This document shows, piece after piece, positions 41,798 to 51,205 of a stretch of 51,615 nt of DNA; position 1 is the first letter of the stretch, and each line of letters begins with the position of its first letter. The stretch spans positions 1-51,615 of the forward strand of contig JALFHZ010000037.1 of assembly GCA_022776445.1 (NCBI GenBank), given 5' to 3'. The notes beneath the pieces are model-generated. The model did no database searches. It was not told where the DNA came from and saw only the letters and a list, made by a program, of their open reading frames with translations. This stretch comes from Lachnospiraceae bacterium. Its GTDB lineage: Bacteria; Bacillota; Clostridia; Lachnospirales; Lachnospiraceae. Position numbers and translations under genes: made by a program.

Positions 41798-43482
41798 ATC
41801 GAGTAGGGGAGATTTTCTCTCCCCTCTCACACCACCGTACATGCCGTTCGGCATACGGCGGTTCAACACAACTTCAAGGCATGACGCTCGTTGTAATAAT
41901 CAAGACAGCTTATAAGTCCCGCTTTAGCTAATACTTCTTTAGAGATTGCTCTGCTGAAACATGTTTTTGTGGCAACCCAGTAATAACGGTCTCCGCAGTA
42001 TGATGTCAGTCTTGCAAGGTCTTTTCCAATCCCAAGCTTCTGCAATCCCCATTGTCGTTTCTTTGGTACTTTCCACTGCTTCCAGATGATAACTCTAAAC
42101 CTTGTCCTTAGATGTGCGTCGATATCTGCCATTGCTGTTTTCATGGAACCAAGTGCATAATAGTTTATCCAGCCTCTTATCACCTGATTTACCTTCACAA
42201 TCTTGCCCGTAACTGTTCCAGGCATTCTTCTACAGGTCAGCTCTTTTAGCTTGCTTTTGAATTTCTTAACAGAATCCTGATGAGGTCTGCACTTCCATTC
42301 TTTTGCTTTGCTGTCCTTGTAGAATCCGAACCCGAGGTATTTCAGCTTCTGTGGTCTTGTGATATGGGTCTTGGTCATGTTTACCTTCAGTCCCAGCTTC
42401 CTCTGTATCCAGTCCGACACTGTACGCATGACTCTTTTCGCACTCGATTCACTCTTAACTGCGATAACACAGTCATCGGCGTATCTCGTGAAACGGAGTC
42501 CCCTTGCTTCCAGTTCCTTGTCCATAAGCTTATCCTGCGGCACATTGTCGTAAAACTTCTCCAGATCGATATCCACTATCCATTCGTAACCCTCGTTTAA
42601 GTATACGAGCAATTGCCTGATTGCCATTTCGCAGCTTCTGTTCGGTCTGAAACCATAGCTCCATTCCAAAAACAAAGGCTCACACATGGGACTCATCACT
42701 TGCACTATGCCCTGCTGAATGACCCTGTCCATTACGGTCGGAATTCCGAGCTTTCTCACTCCACCGTTAGGTTTGGGTATTTCCACCCGTCTTACCGGCT
42801 GTGGTTTGTACTCCCTGCGTCTGATTTATTCCCTGATATTGTCCCAGTTCTCTTTGATATAATCGCCGAGTTCCTCGACCGTCACTTCGTCTACACCTCC
42901 TGCGCCTTTATTGGCACAGACTCTTTTGTATGCGGCGTTCATGTTGTCTCTGGACAGTATCTTTTCCAACAGTTCCGACATTGCCTTGTGTGCTTTCTCC
43001 TTTCCGTTCCCATGGATTCGCCCTAAGTTACGCAGTACCTACTCATTTACGTTTTGCTCTTCCTGCTGTCAGGTATTCCATGGAGCATACATTTGATTAC
43101 ACGGTTACATTGTTCAGCCCTTTGGCATTGTCCATTTCAGGACTCTGCCTACTACGGCTTCTGCTGACTTCTCACAGTTCGTTGTTACTACGGTAAATGT
43201 TACCGCCTGTGAGACCTCGCGGGATAAGCCTCCCAGTCTTTCCTCGTCTACCTGCCTGATTTACGCGCATGGGTTACGGTTGCCTTTGGGACTTCGCTGT
43301 CATTGGCCAGCTTATCCGCCATACACGCCTTGTATCAGATTTCTGTTCGTCAGGCTACGATTTCGCTATCCCTTCTTCTCGCCTGTACCTCACGATACAA
43401 ACCTTGGAAATCGCTATGGGGTTCGTCGGCAACTACGCCCCTTGTGGACTTTCACCACAGACTGATGGCATGCCCGTCATAC
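41798..43482 (-). mobile_element. Group II intron, class-C-like, inserted after the rsmG terminator
   Basis: A minus-strand intron of about 1.69 kb. The 5' end is taken at GTATGACGGGCATGCC (a GUGYG-like start), followed by GTGGTGAAAGTCCACAAGGGG and other domain I segments. A reverse-transcriptase frame fills domain IV. Domain V is CCGCCGTATGCCGAACGGCA pairing with TGTACGGTGG, and domain VI ends CTACTCGAT. It lies directly after the T-tract of a terminator hairpin, the insertion habit of bacterial class C introns. The exact ends are inferred from consensus. The encoded protein is broken, so mobility would need help in trans. Confidence 0.8.
41863..42981 (-). pseudogene. ltrA: Group II intron reverse transcriptase/maturase, broken
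   Basis: A reverse transcriptase-maturase frame read from MSELLEKILSRDN at 42981. There are two lesions. At 42826-42828 the codon is TAA where the family has CAA (NIRE-stop-IRRREYKPQPV). Further on, VPQDKLM joins directly to DKELEARG, so about 55 residues are missing, including the conserved T-P-Q-G-G motif of RT block 4. The polymerase motif YADD survives (RFTRYADDCVI), as does the maturase domain (GWINYYALG). The track frame at 41863-42786 is the part after the stop. Without blocks 3-4 it cannot be an active reverse transcriptase; splicing help is doubtful. Confidence 0.85.
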
Positions 43483-43519
43483 CAATAAAAGCAGGCTGCC
43501 CACAACAGACAGTCTGCTT
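43483..43519 (-). terminator. rsmG operon terminator, target of the intron
   Basis: AAGCAGACTGTC pairs with GGCAGCCTGCTT (one mismatch, one wobble) and is followed by TTTTATTG on the minus strand. The intron begins immediately after. Confidence 0.75.
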
Positions 43520-43595
43520 TCTGCATATAGAAGATTCAAATGGCTGGCTTCTTTTACCATAACACTGTGTTCTGACTCACATTGCTTCTGCAATA

Positions 43596-44327
43596 TCAGG
43601 CAATCGGTTCCTTCGAAGGTACCCCTGCTTTTCTCGGAAATTTCTTTGCAGTCTTCTCATTCTTCCGAATCACCACCAAAGCACGATCTGCCTCTGCAGA
43701 ACGAAGCTGAAAACGTACGATGTTTTCAATCGCACCGCCAAGCACACGTATCGCCTTGGTTCCTGCTTCCAATTCCTCATCAATCTTTCCTGACTTATAT
43801 GGAATAAAGCAGCCTCCTACTTTCACAAACGGCAGGCAATACTCTGAAAGTGTTGCTGCATTTGCAACCGCACGTGATACACAATAATCGTACTGTTCAC
43901 GATACACCGGATTGCGGCCGAAATCTTCTGCACGTCCATGAATTGTCTCAATATCACTCAAAGATAATTTTTCAATCACTTCATTCAGGAATTTAATTCT
44001 CTTATTCAGAGAATCCAGCAAAGTAATCTTCAATCCAGGAAAAGCAATTTTCAATGGAATTCCTGGAAATCCTGCACCAGTTCCAACATCTATCACTTTT
44101 GCTTTCGTTTCTCCGAGATCATCGGCTGCCTTCACAAGAGTCAGACTGTCGATAAAATGCTTGCTTACCACTTCATCCAATTCTGTGATTGCCGTCAGAT
44201 TCATCACCTTATTCCACTCTATTAACAGCTCATAATACTGAAAGAACTGATCCAGCTGCAGATCATTTAATGTTATCCCCAGTTCTTTCAGTCCGGCTGC
44301 CATCTTATCCACAAAAAACTGTTTCAT
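43596..44327 (-). CDS. rsmG: 16S rRNA (guanine527-N7)-methyltransferase
   Basis: A 243-residue Rossmann methyltransferase that modifies G527 of 16S rRNA with S-adenosylmethionine. Seen: the N-terminal helix YYELLIEWNKVMNLTAI, SAM-binding VIDVGTGAGFPGIPLKIAFP (about 70-90), the LLDSLNKRIKFL strand and the SRAVANAATLSEYCLPFV motif. The start follows AGGAGAG. It is the last gene of the rpmH-to-rsmG series, 20 bases after mnmG. Loss of this gene gives low-level streptomycin resistance in other bacteria. Confidence 0.95.
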   Translation of the reverse strand: MKQFFVDKMAAGLKELGITLNDLQLDQFFQYYELLIEWNKVMNLTAITELDEVVSKHFIDSLTLVKAADDLGETKAKVIDVGTGAGFPGIPLKIAFPGLKITLLDSLNKRIKFLNEVIEKLSLSDIETIHGRAEDFGRNPVYREQYDYCVSRAVANAATLSEYCLPFVKVGGCFIPYKSGKIDEELEAGTKAIRVLGGAIENIVRFQLRSAEADRALVVIRKNEKTAKKFPRKAGVPSKEPIA

Positions 44328-44347
44328 TTTATCTCTCCTGTTGATAT

Positions 44348-46234
44348 CTATGCCTTATGGTGACGAAGCTGCTCAAGATGAACCAGCAATACGGAAATAT
44401 CCGCCGGAGATACCCCGGAGATTCTTGATGCCTGTCCGATCGAAACCGGCTTCAGCTGATTCAGCTTTTGAACAGCTTCTCTTCTCAGACTTTTTACCGT
44501 ACTATAGTCAAAATCAGGGTCAAGCTTTTTGCTTTCCAGTTTCTTGAACTGTGCTACCTGCTGCTGCTGCCGTTTTAAGTATCCCTCGTATTTAATATTT
44601 ATGTTAACCTGTTCTGCGGTATCTCGTGGCAGGTCCGCCCTGTTATCATCAATTTCAGTTAACATAAAATAATCAAGCTCCGGTCTGCGCACCAGCTCCG
44701 CCAAGGTAGCTCCCGTTTTCAATGCGGTGCTTCCGTGGCGTTCCAAAAATTCCTGAATACGTGGATTTGCGCCGACATTTGTCTTCTCCAGGCGCTCCAC
44801 CTCAGCAGCAATATCCCTTTCCTTCTGCAGCACATGTTCATACGTCTCATCGTCCACAAGTCCAATCGCATGACCGATGCCACGCAGCCGCAGATCCGCA
44901 TTATCCTGACGAAGAAGCAGACGATATTCTGCCCTGGAAGTCATCATGCGGTATGGCTCATGATTCTCTTTTGTCACCAGATCGTCAATCAGTACACCAA
45001 TATAGGCCTGGGAACGATCCAGCACAAACGGCTCCCGACCAAGTACCAGCATTGCCGCATTGACACCTGCCATAAATCCCTGCACTGCTGCTTCCTCATA
45101 TCCGGAACTTCCGTTAAACTGACCGCCGCTGAACAAACCACGGATTGCCTTAAATTCCAGAGATGGTTTCAACTGCAGAGAATTGATACAGTCGTATTCA
45201 ATTGCATATGCATTACGAACAATTTTCACATGTTCCAGTCCCGGTACCGTTCTGTACATTGCATACTGTACATCTTCCGGAAGTGAACTGGACATTCCGC
45301 CCAAATACATCTCATTGGTATAAAGTCCTTCCGGCTCAATAAAAACCTGATGCCGCTCCTTATCCGGGAATTTTACAACCTTATCTTCAATCGATGGACA
45401 ATAACGCGGACCGGTTCCTTCAATAGCGCCGGAAAACAAAGGAGAACGATCCAGATTATCCCGAATGATCTGGTGAGTGGTTTCATTGGTATAAGTCAGC
45501 CAGCAGGATACCTGTTCCTTCTGAACCGATTCCGGATCGGTCGAAAACGAAAACGGAACAATCTGCTCATCTCCAAACTGCTCCTCCATCTTCGTGAAAT
45601 CAATGCTGCGTCTGTCCACACGTGCCGGTGTTCCGGTCTTGAAACGAAACATCTCAATTCCGTTGGCAATCAGTGAATCTGTCAGATGGTTAGCTGCCTG
45701 AAGTCCGTTCGGCCCGGTTGCATTGCTCACATCACCATAGATGCAGCGTGCCTTCAGATACGTTCCGGTTGCCAGCACCACGGCCTTTGCATGATAAACC
45801 GCACCGGAAAAAGTCTTCACTCCGGTAATCCGATGGTCTTCTACGATAATCTCCGACACCTCTGCCTGACGCACCGTCAGATGATCCGTGTTTTCCAGCG
45901 TTCTTCTCATCTGACGGCTGTAATCCTGTTTATCCGCCTGCGCCCGCAGGGAATGAACCGCCGGTCCCTTGGACTCATTCAGCATCTTGGACTGAATAAA
46001 GGTCTTGTCAATATTCTTTCCCATTTCTCCGCCCAGTGCATCCAGCTCCCGTACCAGATGCCCCTTGGAGCTTCCGCCTATATTGGGATTGCAGGGCATC
46101 AGCGCAATACTGTCCACACTGACAGTAAACACGATGGTCTCCAGCCCCAGTCTTGCACAGGCCAGCGCCGCCTCACATCCCGCGTGACCGGCTCCGACCA
46201 CCACAATATCATAATTTTCTTCTAAAAATGGCAT
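44348..46234 (-). CDS. mnmG: tRNA uridine-5-carboxymethylaminomethyl enzyme MnmG (GidA)
   Basis: A 628-residue FAD protein that works with MnmE to install carboxymethylaminomethyl groups at wobble uridine of tRNAs. FAD-binding [20 protein letters not shown] is at the N-terminus, [16 protein letters not shown] near 48, [12 protein letters not shown] near 155, [19 protein letters not shown] near 370 and [19 protein letters not shown] near 430. Length is normal for the family. It is directly followed by rsmG and preceded by mnmE (31-base gap). Confidence 0.97.
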   Translation of the reverse strand: MPFLEENYDIVVVGAGHAGCEAALACARLGLETIVFTVSVDSIALMPCNPNIGGSSKGHLVRELDALGGEMGKNIDKTFIQSKMLNESKGPAVHSLRAQADKQDYSRQMRRTLENTDHLTVRQAEVSEIIVEDHRITGVKTFSGAVYHAKAVVLATGTYLKARCIYGDVSNATGPNGLQAANHLTDSLIANGIEMFRFKTGTPARVDRRSIDFTKMEEQFGDEQIVPFSFSTDPESVQKEQVSCWLTYTNETTHQIIRDNLDRSPLFSGAIEGTGPRYCPSIEDKVVKFPDKERHQVFIEPEGLYTNEMYLGGMSSSLPEDVQYAMYRTVPGLEHVKIVRNAYAIEYDCINSLQLKPSLEFKAIRGLFSGGQFNGSSGYEEAAVQGFMAGVNAAMLVLGREPFVLDRSQAYIGVLIDDLVTKENHEPYRMMTSRAEYRLLLRQDNADLRLRGIGHAIGLVDDETYEHVLQKERDIAAEVERLEKTNVGANPRIQEFLERHGSTALKTGATLAELVRRPELDYFMLTEIDDNRADLPRDTAEQVNINIKYEGYLKRQQQQVAQFKKLESKKLDPDFDYSTVKSLRREAVQKLNQLKPVSIGQASRISGVSPADISVLLVHLEQLRHHKA

Positions 46235-46265
46235 TTTTAAATTCCTTCTCTTCTATCACAATCTG

Positions 46266-47654
46266 TCACTTACCCATGCAGAATCTGCTGAATATCTCGT
46301 TTACCAGATCATCCTCCACTGCTTCTCCAAGAATGCTTCCCAGCTGCTCATAGGCATCCATCAAATCGATGGTCAGAAAATCTTCCGGCATTCCGTCATG
46401 GATACTCTGCTCCACCATCTTAAGGCTCTTTAAAGTATCTGTCAATGCAGTTTTGTGACGCACATTGGTAATAATCACCTCATTATTGAAATCCAGCTTT
46501 CCTTCATAAAACATTCCCTGAATGACCTTCTCCAGTTCTTCGATTCCAGTCTCCTCTTTTGCGGAAATCGCGATTACCGGATGCCCGGTTTTTTCTTCCA
46601 GTTCTTCCTGTGACACGACCATATCCAGATCCGTTTTATTCAAAAGCACAACCGCTTTTCTGTCACGGATCAGTTCCATAATTATCGCATCATTTTCATC
46701 CAGCGGGCAGGAACCATCTACCACATAAATAATCAGATCCGCGTCATCCGCAGTCATTTTCGCCTTATTGACACCGATTTTTTCCACCACATCATCTGTT
46801 TCACGAATTCCCGCTGTATCCACTACATTCAGCGTAATTCCCTGCAGACGGATCTGTTCTTCCAGTGTATCTCTGGTGGTACCTGCAATATCCGTTACAA
46901 TTGCACGTTCCTCTCCTACCAGAACATTCATCAGCGATGATTTTCCCGCATTCGGCTTTCCGAGAATCACCGTTTTCACACCTTCCGACACAATTCTCCC
47001 ATTATCTGCCGAACGTACCATCTGTTCGGTTTCTGAAATCATCGGCTGTAAAATTTTCAGAAGTGATTCCTCATATCCATCCAGTGAGATATGCTCCGGA
47101 TCGTCCAGAGCTGATTCAATAAATGCAATCTGATATAAAATATTCTCTCTCAGTTTTCGAATTTTTCCGGACACGGATCCTTTCAGCTGACGAACTGAAC
47201 TTTTCATGGCATATTCATTACTGGAATTGATCAAATCCATTACAGCTTCCGCCTGCGAAAGATCCATTCTTCCGTTTAAAAACGCCCGTTTGGTAAATTC
47301 CCCCGGCTCCGCCGGTCTTGCTCCATATTTGATTACTGTTTCCAGTATTTTTTTCATAATCAGGACACCGCCATGGCAGTCAATCTCCACCGTGTCTTCT
47401 GCCGTATAACTATGAGGTCCTCTCATGACCACAGCCAAAACCTCATCCAAGACTTCTTCTCCATCCTGAATCACACCATAATGAATCGTATGACTTGGCA
47501 CATTTTCCAGTTTTTTTCCTTTTTTCTTACTTCTAAAAATCTGATCTGCAATTGCAATCGCATCACTTCCGCTGATCCGTACAATACCAATTCCGGAACT
47601 GCTCATTGCAGTCGCAATTGCTGCGATTGTATCCGTGGTCTTTCTGCTCTGCAT
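46266..47654 (-). CDS. mnmE: tRNA modification GTPase MnmE (TrmE)
   Basis: A 462-residue GTPase. The N-terminal folate-binding domain (about 1-118) opens TIAAIATAMSSSGIGIVRISG, a helical domain surrounds the G domain, and the G domain has GKPNAGKSSLMNVLVG, DTAGIRETDD and LNKTDLD. The C-terminal FCMGK holds the cysteine of the conserved FC(I/M)GK motif. It partners MnmG. The start is ATG 47654, after CAGGAG; the track begins one codon earlier at GTG. Confidence 0.97.
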   Translation of the reverse strand: MQSRKTTDTIAAIATAMSSSGIGIVRISGSDAIAIADQIFRSKKKGKKLENVPSHTIHYGVIQDGEEVLDEVLAVVMRGPHSYTAEDTVEIDCHGGVLIMKKILETVIKYGARPAEPGEFTKRAFLNGRMDLSQAEAVMDLINSSNEYAMKSSVRQLKGSVSGKIRKLRENILYQIAFIESALDDPEHISLDGYEESLLKILQPMISETEQMVRSADNGRIVSEGVKTVILGKPNAGKSSLMNVLVGEERAIVTDIAGTTRDTLEEQIRLQGITLNVVDTAGIRETDDVVEKIGVNKAKMTADDADLIIYVVDGSCPLDENDAIIMELIRDRKAVVLLNKTDLDMVVSQEELEEKTGHPVIAISAKEETGIEELEKVIQGMFYEGKLDFNNEVIITNVRHKTALTDTLKSLKMVEQSIHDGMPEDFLTIDLMDAYEQLGSILGEAVEDDLVNEIFSRFCMGK

Positions 47655-47740
47655 CACTATCTCCTGCTGTTTCTATCCCTAAAACGGCAGGGGCATCCGG
47701 TGGTGGCAAACCCACTACCAGACACCCCTTTCCAATGCCT

Positions 47741-48820
47741 TTATTCACTCACATTATTTTTAACTGTCTTTTCCGGACGATTGTCTCTGTCTTTATCCCG
47801 ACGGGACTGATATCGATCCCTGCGTCCGCCTCCGCTGCCGTAATTCTCTCTCTTCAGAGAAATGACAACATGGCGATATGGATCTTCTCCCTCGCTTCGT
47901 GTTACCACATAACGATCGTTCTGAAGTGCGGAATGAATAATTCTTCTCTCATAAGGGTTCATCGGCTCCAGAGATACCGGACGTTTCGTCCGCTTTACCT
48001 TGTAAGAAATATTCTTAGCAAGTGTTTCCAGCGTCTCTTTTCTTCTCTCACGGTAATTCTCCGTATCCAGTTTGACTCTCAGATACCCTTCTGTTTCCTT
48101 ATTCACTACCAGACTTACCAGATACTGCAGCGAATCCAGTGTCTGCCCGCGTTTGCCGATGAGAATGCCCATATCATCACCATTCATCATCACAAGCAGT
48201 TCGCCTTCTTCCGCATCAAAAACAGTCTCAATGGTTACTTCCATTCCCATTGCTCCGAATACCTGAAGCAGGAATTCCTTCGCATCCTTCTGCACTTTTT
48301 CCGCATCCACCTTCAGCGGCTGTTTTGGCTTTGCTTCCGGCTCTTCCCGTTTCGGCTGATTTTTCTTTTTGTCAAAATCTTTTCTGTTTTTTGCGGATTC
48401 TTTTCTTTCCGGCTTTTCAAAAGATTTCTCAGCAGACTTCTCCGCCTGTTTTTCTGCTGGCTTTTCTGCAACTTTCTCGACCGGTCTTGCCGCTGGCCTC
48501 TCTGGCTTTTTCTCCACAGGCTTTGCCGCTGGCTTTTCCTCTTTCACCGGAGCCTTTTTCTCATCCGGTTTCTTTTCCGGCTTCTTCTCCGGTTTCTTTT
48601 CTGCTCCCTTTTCGGCTCTTTCTGCCTTCTCTTCCTCTTCGCTCTTGGCTCTTGCACGAATCACACACGGCTTTACGCCGAAAATTCCAAACAGTCCGGA
48701 ACTTTCCTTCTGAATTACTTCATAATGCAAATGATCACTGGTAATCTGTAATTCAATCAGGGCTTTGGTAATCGCCTCATCCAATGTCTTTGCAGAAATT
48801 GTAATCATATCCATTGCCAT
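47741..48820 (-). CDS. jag: Jag/KhpB RNA-binding protein with a long charged linker
   Basis: A 359-residue protein. The Jag N-domain is at 1-60 (MITISAKTLDEAITKALIELQI, GLFGIFGVKPCVIRARAK), followed by a low-complexity linker of about 100 residues rich in Lys, Glu, Pro and Ala (repeated EKKPEKKP-like units). A KH domain is at about 200-270 (MNGDDMGILIGKRGQTLDSLQYLV) and an R3H domain at about 275-340 (ENYRERRKETLE, MNPYERRIIHSAL). The KH/R3H pair binds RNA, and with KhpA affects cell elongation and division in other Firmicutes. It starts six bases before the yidC stop, in the usual rnpA-yidC-jag context. The linker is unusually long, and its repeats make it likely to vary in length. Confidence 0.93.
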   Translation of the reverse strand: MAMDMITISAKTLDEAITKALIELQITSDHLHYEVIQKESSGLFGIFGVKPCVIRARAKSEEEEKAERAEKGAEKKPEKKPEKKPDEKKAPVKEEKPAAKPVEKKPERPAARPVEKVAEKPAEKQAEKSAEKSFEKPERKESAKNRKDFDKKKNQPKREEPEAKPKQPLKVDAEKVQKDAKEFLLQVFGAMGMEVTIETVFDAEEGELLVMMNGDDMGILIGKRGQTLDSLQYLVSLVVNKETEGYLRVKLDTENYRERRKETLETLAKNISYKVKRTKRPVSLEPMNPYERRIIHSALQNDRYVVTRSEGEDPYRHVVISLKRENYGSGGGRRDRYQSRRDKDRDNRPEKTVKNNVSE

Positions 48821-48826
48821 TCCCTC

Positions 48827-50128
48827 CTATTTATTGTGCTTTTCGTTATACTTAGCTACCATATTGGCTTTCGCCGCCAGGCTGCCCGGTTTTGCATCTT
48901 TATTATAATATTCGTTGGACTCCTTCATCTGCTCTCTGGTCTTCTCCAGCTTTTCATTGCGCGTCGCTTCCTCACGCTCCTGAACAGCCTGAATCTGCTT
49001 TAAGCTTTCGCTGGCGGTCTTATTGATCTTCTGAGGCGGAAGTCCCTGTTTTGCACGTTTTTTATTCGCTTTCTCCAGGTTCTTCGCAATCATCTCATCA
49101 ATATCCACCTTATCCAGATATGCATTGACAATCACCTGCTGAATGATCTGAAATGCACTGCTGGCAACCCAGTAGATACCAATTGCTGCCGGGAAGGTAA
49201 AGCAGAAAAATACAGACATCAGAGGCATCATAACGTTCATCTGCTTCATCATCTGAGCACTGGTGGAATTCTCATCCTGCGGCTGACTCTGATTTGCCAT
49301 CATAAGCTTCGCAGAAAACCACTGTGTCAAGCCTGCCAGAATCGGGATCAGCCATGCCATGTTCGGCATAAATCCCTGCCACGGGTTTGTTGCCAGATTG
49401 ATTCCCAGGAAAGAGTTCATGCTCTCAATCGCTGCCGCATTTTCAGAAATCACGGAAGCCGCATTCGGGAATGCATTGCCAAGCTCTGTCCACTGTGCCG
49501 GGTTCAGCTTGTACAGAATATCCACCATCTTATTGCCCAGTGCCTCACCGCTCAGCCCGGTCAGATCACCAAGCGCCGGCATGGTGTTCAGAGAGACATT
49601 GTGATCCGTTGCAAACTGCATCAGCTGTGCCGCAGCTCCTTCCGGCAGTGCGGAAAAATCAGCCACTCCGCTGATCGCATGAACGACCTGCATAAAATAT
49701 TCTTTTACAGAATAAACGTACGCAGGAATATTATAAATAACACGATAAAGAGCAAACAGAATCGGCATCTGGATCACCAGCTGCAGACATCCGCCGGTCA
49801 TGGAGGTTCCGTACTTTTCATAAACCGCCTTCGTCTCGACATTCATCCGCATCATGGAATCATTGTCTGTTTTACCTTTATATTTGTTCTGAATTGCCGC
49901 AATTTCAGGCTGCATGACAGCCATCAGTTTCGAAGATTTCTGCTGTTTGATGGTCAGCGGAAACATGAGTACTTTTACTACCAGTGTAAACAAAATAATA
50001 CATAAACCAATATTCAATACACCAAACATGCTGGTAAACTTGAATAATGCATCCATGATCCAACCGAGAATCATGGAAATGGGGCCTAAAATCATTCCCC
50101 CGCTCTTAGTCAGAACTAAGTATTCCAC
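48827..50128 (-). CDS. yidC: Membrane protein insertase YidC (Oxa1 family)
   Basis: A 433-residue Gram-positive-type YidC. It lacks the large periplasmic domain of the E. coli form. Membrane segments are near 10-30, 35-60 (NIGLCIILFTLVVKVLMFPLTIKQQKSS), 100-130, 250-275 and 300-325, with an insertion of about 90 residues in the external loop between the middle helices and a charged C-terminal tail (EEATRNEKLEKTREQMKES). The conserved cytoplasmic helical hairpin follows the KQQKSSKLMAVMQPEI segment. It inserts small membrane proteins and assists SecYEG. The gap to yidD is 19 bases. Confidence 0.93.
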   Translation of the reverse strand: MEYLVLTKSGGMILGPISMILGWIMDALFKFTSMFGVLNIGLCIILFTLVVKVLMFPLTIKQQKSSKLMAVMQPEIAAIQNKYKGKTDNDSMMRMNVETKAVYEKYGTSMTGGCLQLVIQMPILFALYRVIYNIPAYVYSVKEYFMQVVHAISGVADFSALPEGAAAQLMQFATDHNVSLNTMPALGDLTGLSGEALGNKMVDILYKLNPAQWTELGNAFPNAASVISENAAAIESMNSFLGINLATNPWQGFMPNMAWLIPILAGLTQWFSAKLMMANQSQPQDENSTSAQMMKQMNVMMPLMSVFFCFTFPAAIGIYWVASSAFQIIQQVIVNAYLDKVDIDEMIAKNLEKANKKRAKQGLPPQKINKTASESLKQIQAVQEREEATRNEKLEKTREQMKESNEYYNKDAKPGSLAAKANMVAKYNEKHNK

Positions 50129-50147
50129 GCTGCTACCTCCTCATATG

Positions 50148-50363
50148 TTACGGAACTGGGTCATAACCGCCTTTTGCCCATGGATGACACCGGAGTATCC
50201 TCTTCACAGACAACCATGATCCTTTCAGCACACCATACTTCTGAAGTGCCTCAATGGCGTATTGAGAACACGTAGGTGTGTAAATACAGTGAGTATACAC
50301 TTTCAATGGGGATAAAAAAATCTGATATCCTCTGATCATCAAAATCATTAATTTCTTAATCAT
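50148..50363 (-). CDS. yidD: Membrane protein insertion efficiency factor YidD
   Basis: A 71-residue protein with the full YidD signature: [16 protein letters not shown], the cysteine cluster [20 protein letters not shown] and terminal [13 protein letters not shown]. It is a peripheral inner-membrane protein that assists YidC-dependent insertion. It starts four bases after rnpA and is followed by yidC, the standard order. Confidence 0.95.
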   Translation of the reverse strand: MIKKLMILMIRGYQIFLSPLKVYTHCIYTPTCSQYAIEALQKYGVLKGSWLSVKRILRCHPWAKGGYDPVP

Positions 50364-50367
50364 ACGC

Positions 50368-50712
50368 TCACTTCGATTCTCTTAAAATGTTATGCAGTCC
50401 GCAAAGGTGCAAAAATGCACGTTCAATCGTTTTGTATTCTGCTTCTTTTGCCGCAGCTCTCGCTACAACGACGATGTCCAATCCTGTCTCCAGTGATTCC
50501 TGATTCAAACGGAAACTTTCCCGGATGAGACGAGTCAGGTGATGTCTCACCACACTGTTTCCTACTTTTTTACTGACGGAAATACCGATACGCCTTCCCA
50601 TATCGTCTGTCCGTCTTACATATATAACCAACTGTCTGTTGGCATAGGATTTCTCAGTACGGTAAATATTCTGGAAATCTGAATTTTTCTTGATACTTGG
50701 AAATCTTTTCAT
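50368..50712 (-). CDS. rnpA: Ribonuclease P protein component
   Basis: A 114-residue basic protein subunit of RNase P, which matures tRNA 5' ends. [18 protein letters not shown] opens the fold, and the RNA-binding motif appears as [26 protein letters not shown]; the usual RNRxKR core is replaced by RHHLTR, as I recall for related Clostridia. The start is the first ATG. It is separated from rpmH by two hairpins, so expression may depend on read-through or an internal promoter. Confidence 0.93.
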   Translation of the reverse strand: MKRFPSIKKNSDFQNIYRTEKSYANRQLVIYVRRTDDMGRRIGISVSKKVGNSVVRHHLTRLIRESFRLNQESLETGLDIVVVARAAAKEAEYKTIERAFLHLCGLHNILRESK

Positions 50713-50768
50713 CTTAATAACCGCCTTGATTGATCACGGGCATTCTCCCTATGTTTAAAAATACATCT

Positions 50769-50797
50769 GCAAAAAATCATGCAGGCATGATTTTTGC
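50769..50797 (-). terminator. Second hairpin between rpmH and rnpA
   Basis: GCAAAAATCATG pairs with CATGATTTTTTGC on the minus strand, giving six T just inside the 3' arm. It may terminate or attenuate. Confidence 0.5.
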
Positions 50798-50832
50798 TTC
50801 TTTATTTTTAAACGCGCTGCTCATTACTTACG

Positions 50833-50873
50833 TGAAAAAAAAGGTCACAAATCTTTGTTGAATTTGTGACCTT
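50833..50873 (-). terminator. rpmH terminator
   Basis: AAGGTCACAAAT pairs with ATTTGTGACCTT and is followed by eight T on the minus strand, seven bases after the rpmH stop codon. Confidence 0.85.
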
Positions 50874-50879
50874 GGTTCA

Positions 50880-51014
50880 TTAAGCTGATAATTTCGCTCT
50901 GCCTTTAGCTCTTCTTGCTGCTAATACTTTTCTTCCACCTGGAGTACTCATTCTAGCTCTGAAACCATGAACTTTAGATCTCTGTCTGTTCTTTGGCTGG
51001 AAAGTCATTTTCAT
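50880..51014 (-). CDS. rpmH: 50S ribosomal protein L34
   Basis: A 44-residue protein below the track's length limit, read directly: [20 protein letters not shown], then [24 protein letters not shown]. This is the complete and highly conserved bL34 sequence. It is preceded by a GAGGTGC ribosome binding site and a strong promoter at 51087-51115, and is closed by its own terminator. It heads the block leading to rnpA and yidC and is a reliable marker of the replication-origin region. Confidence 0.97.
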   Translation of the reverse strand: MKMTFQPKNRQRSKVHGFRARMSTPGGRKVLAARRAKGRAKLSA

Positions 51015-51086
51015 ATCGCGGCACCTCCTCTTATAATAGCATATCTGGTAAACACATTCCGACTATTTTAATTAAACATCTTCTCA

Positions 51087-51115
51087 ATTATAATGAAAAT
51101 AAAAGGCTTCGTCAA
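51087..51115 (-). promoter_or_regulatory. rpmH promoter
   Basis: TTGACG, 17 bases, TATAAT on the minus strand, about 75 bases before rpmH. Confidence 0.75.
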
Positions 51116-51123
51116 GCTTTTTC

Positions 51124-51154
51124 TAAAAAAATGGAGCAGTAAAATTACTGCTCC
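51124..51154 (-). terminator. Terminator of the ECF-like gene
   Basis: A perfect 10-bp stem, GGAGCAGTAA with TTACTGCTCC, followed by ATTTTTTT on the minus strand. It ends just upstream of the rpmH promoter. Confidence 0.85.
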
Positions 51155-51205
51155 TATAACATGTATGTATCAAAAAAATATTATACTATATTTAGTAGTA
51201 ATCAT

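Noticed and set aside
43269-43562. Short plus-strand frames over the intron
   Set aside because: They lie in the structured domain I RNA of the group II intron, on the opposite strand.
47606-48751. A 381-codon Phe/Leu/Arg-rich plus-strand frame
   Set aside because: It is the antisense of the Lys/Glu-rich jag linker, which produces Phe/Leu-rich reverse translations.
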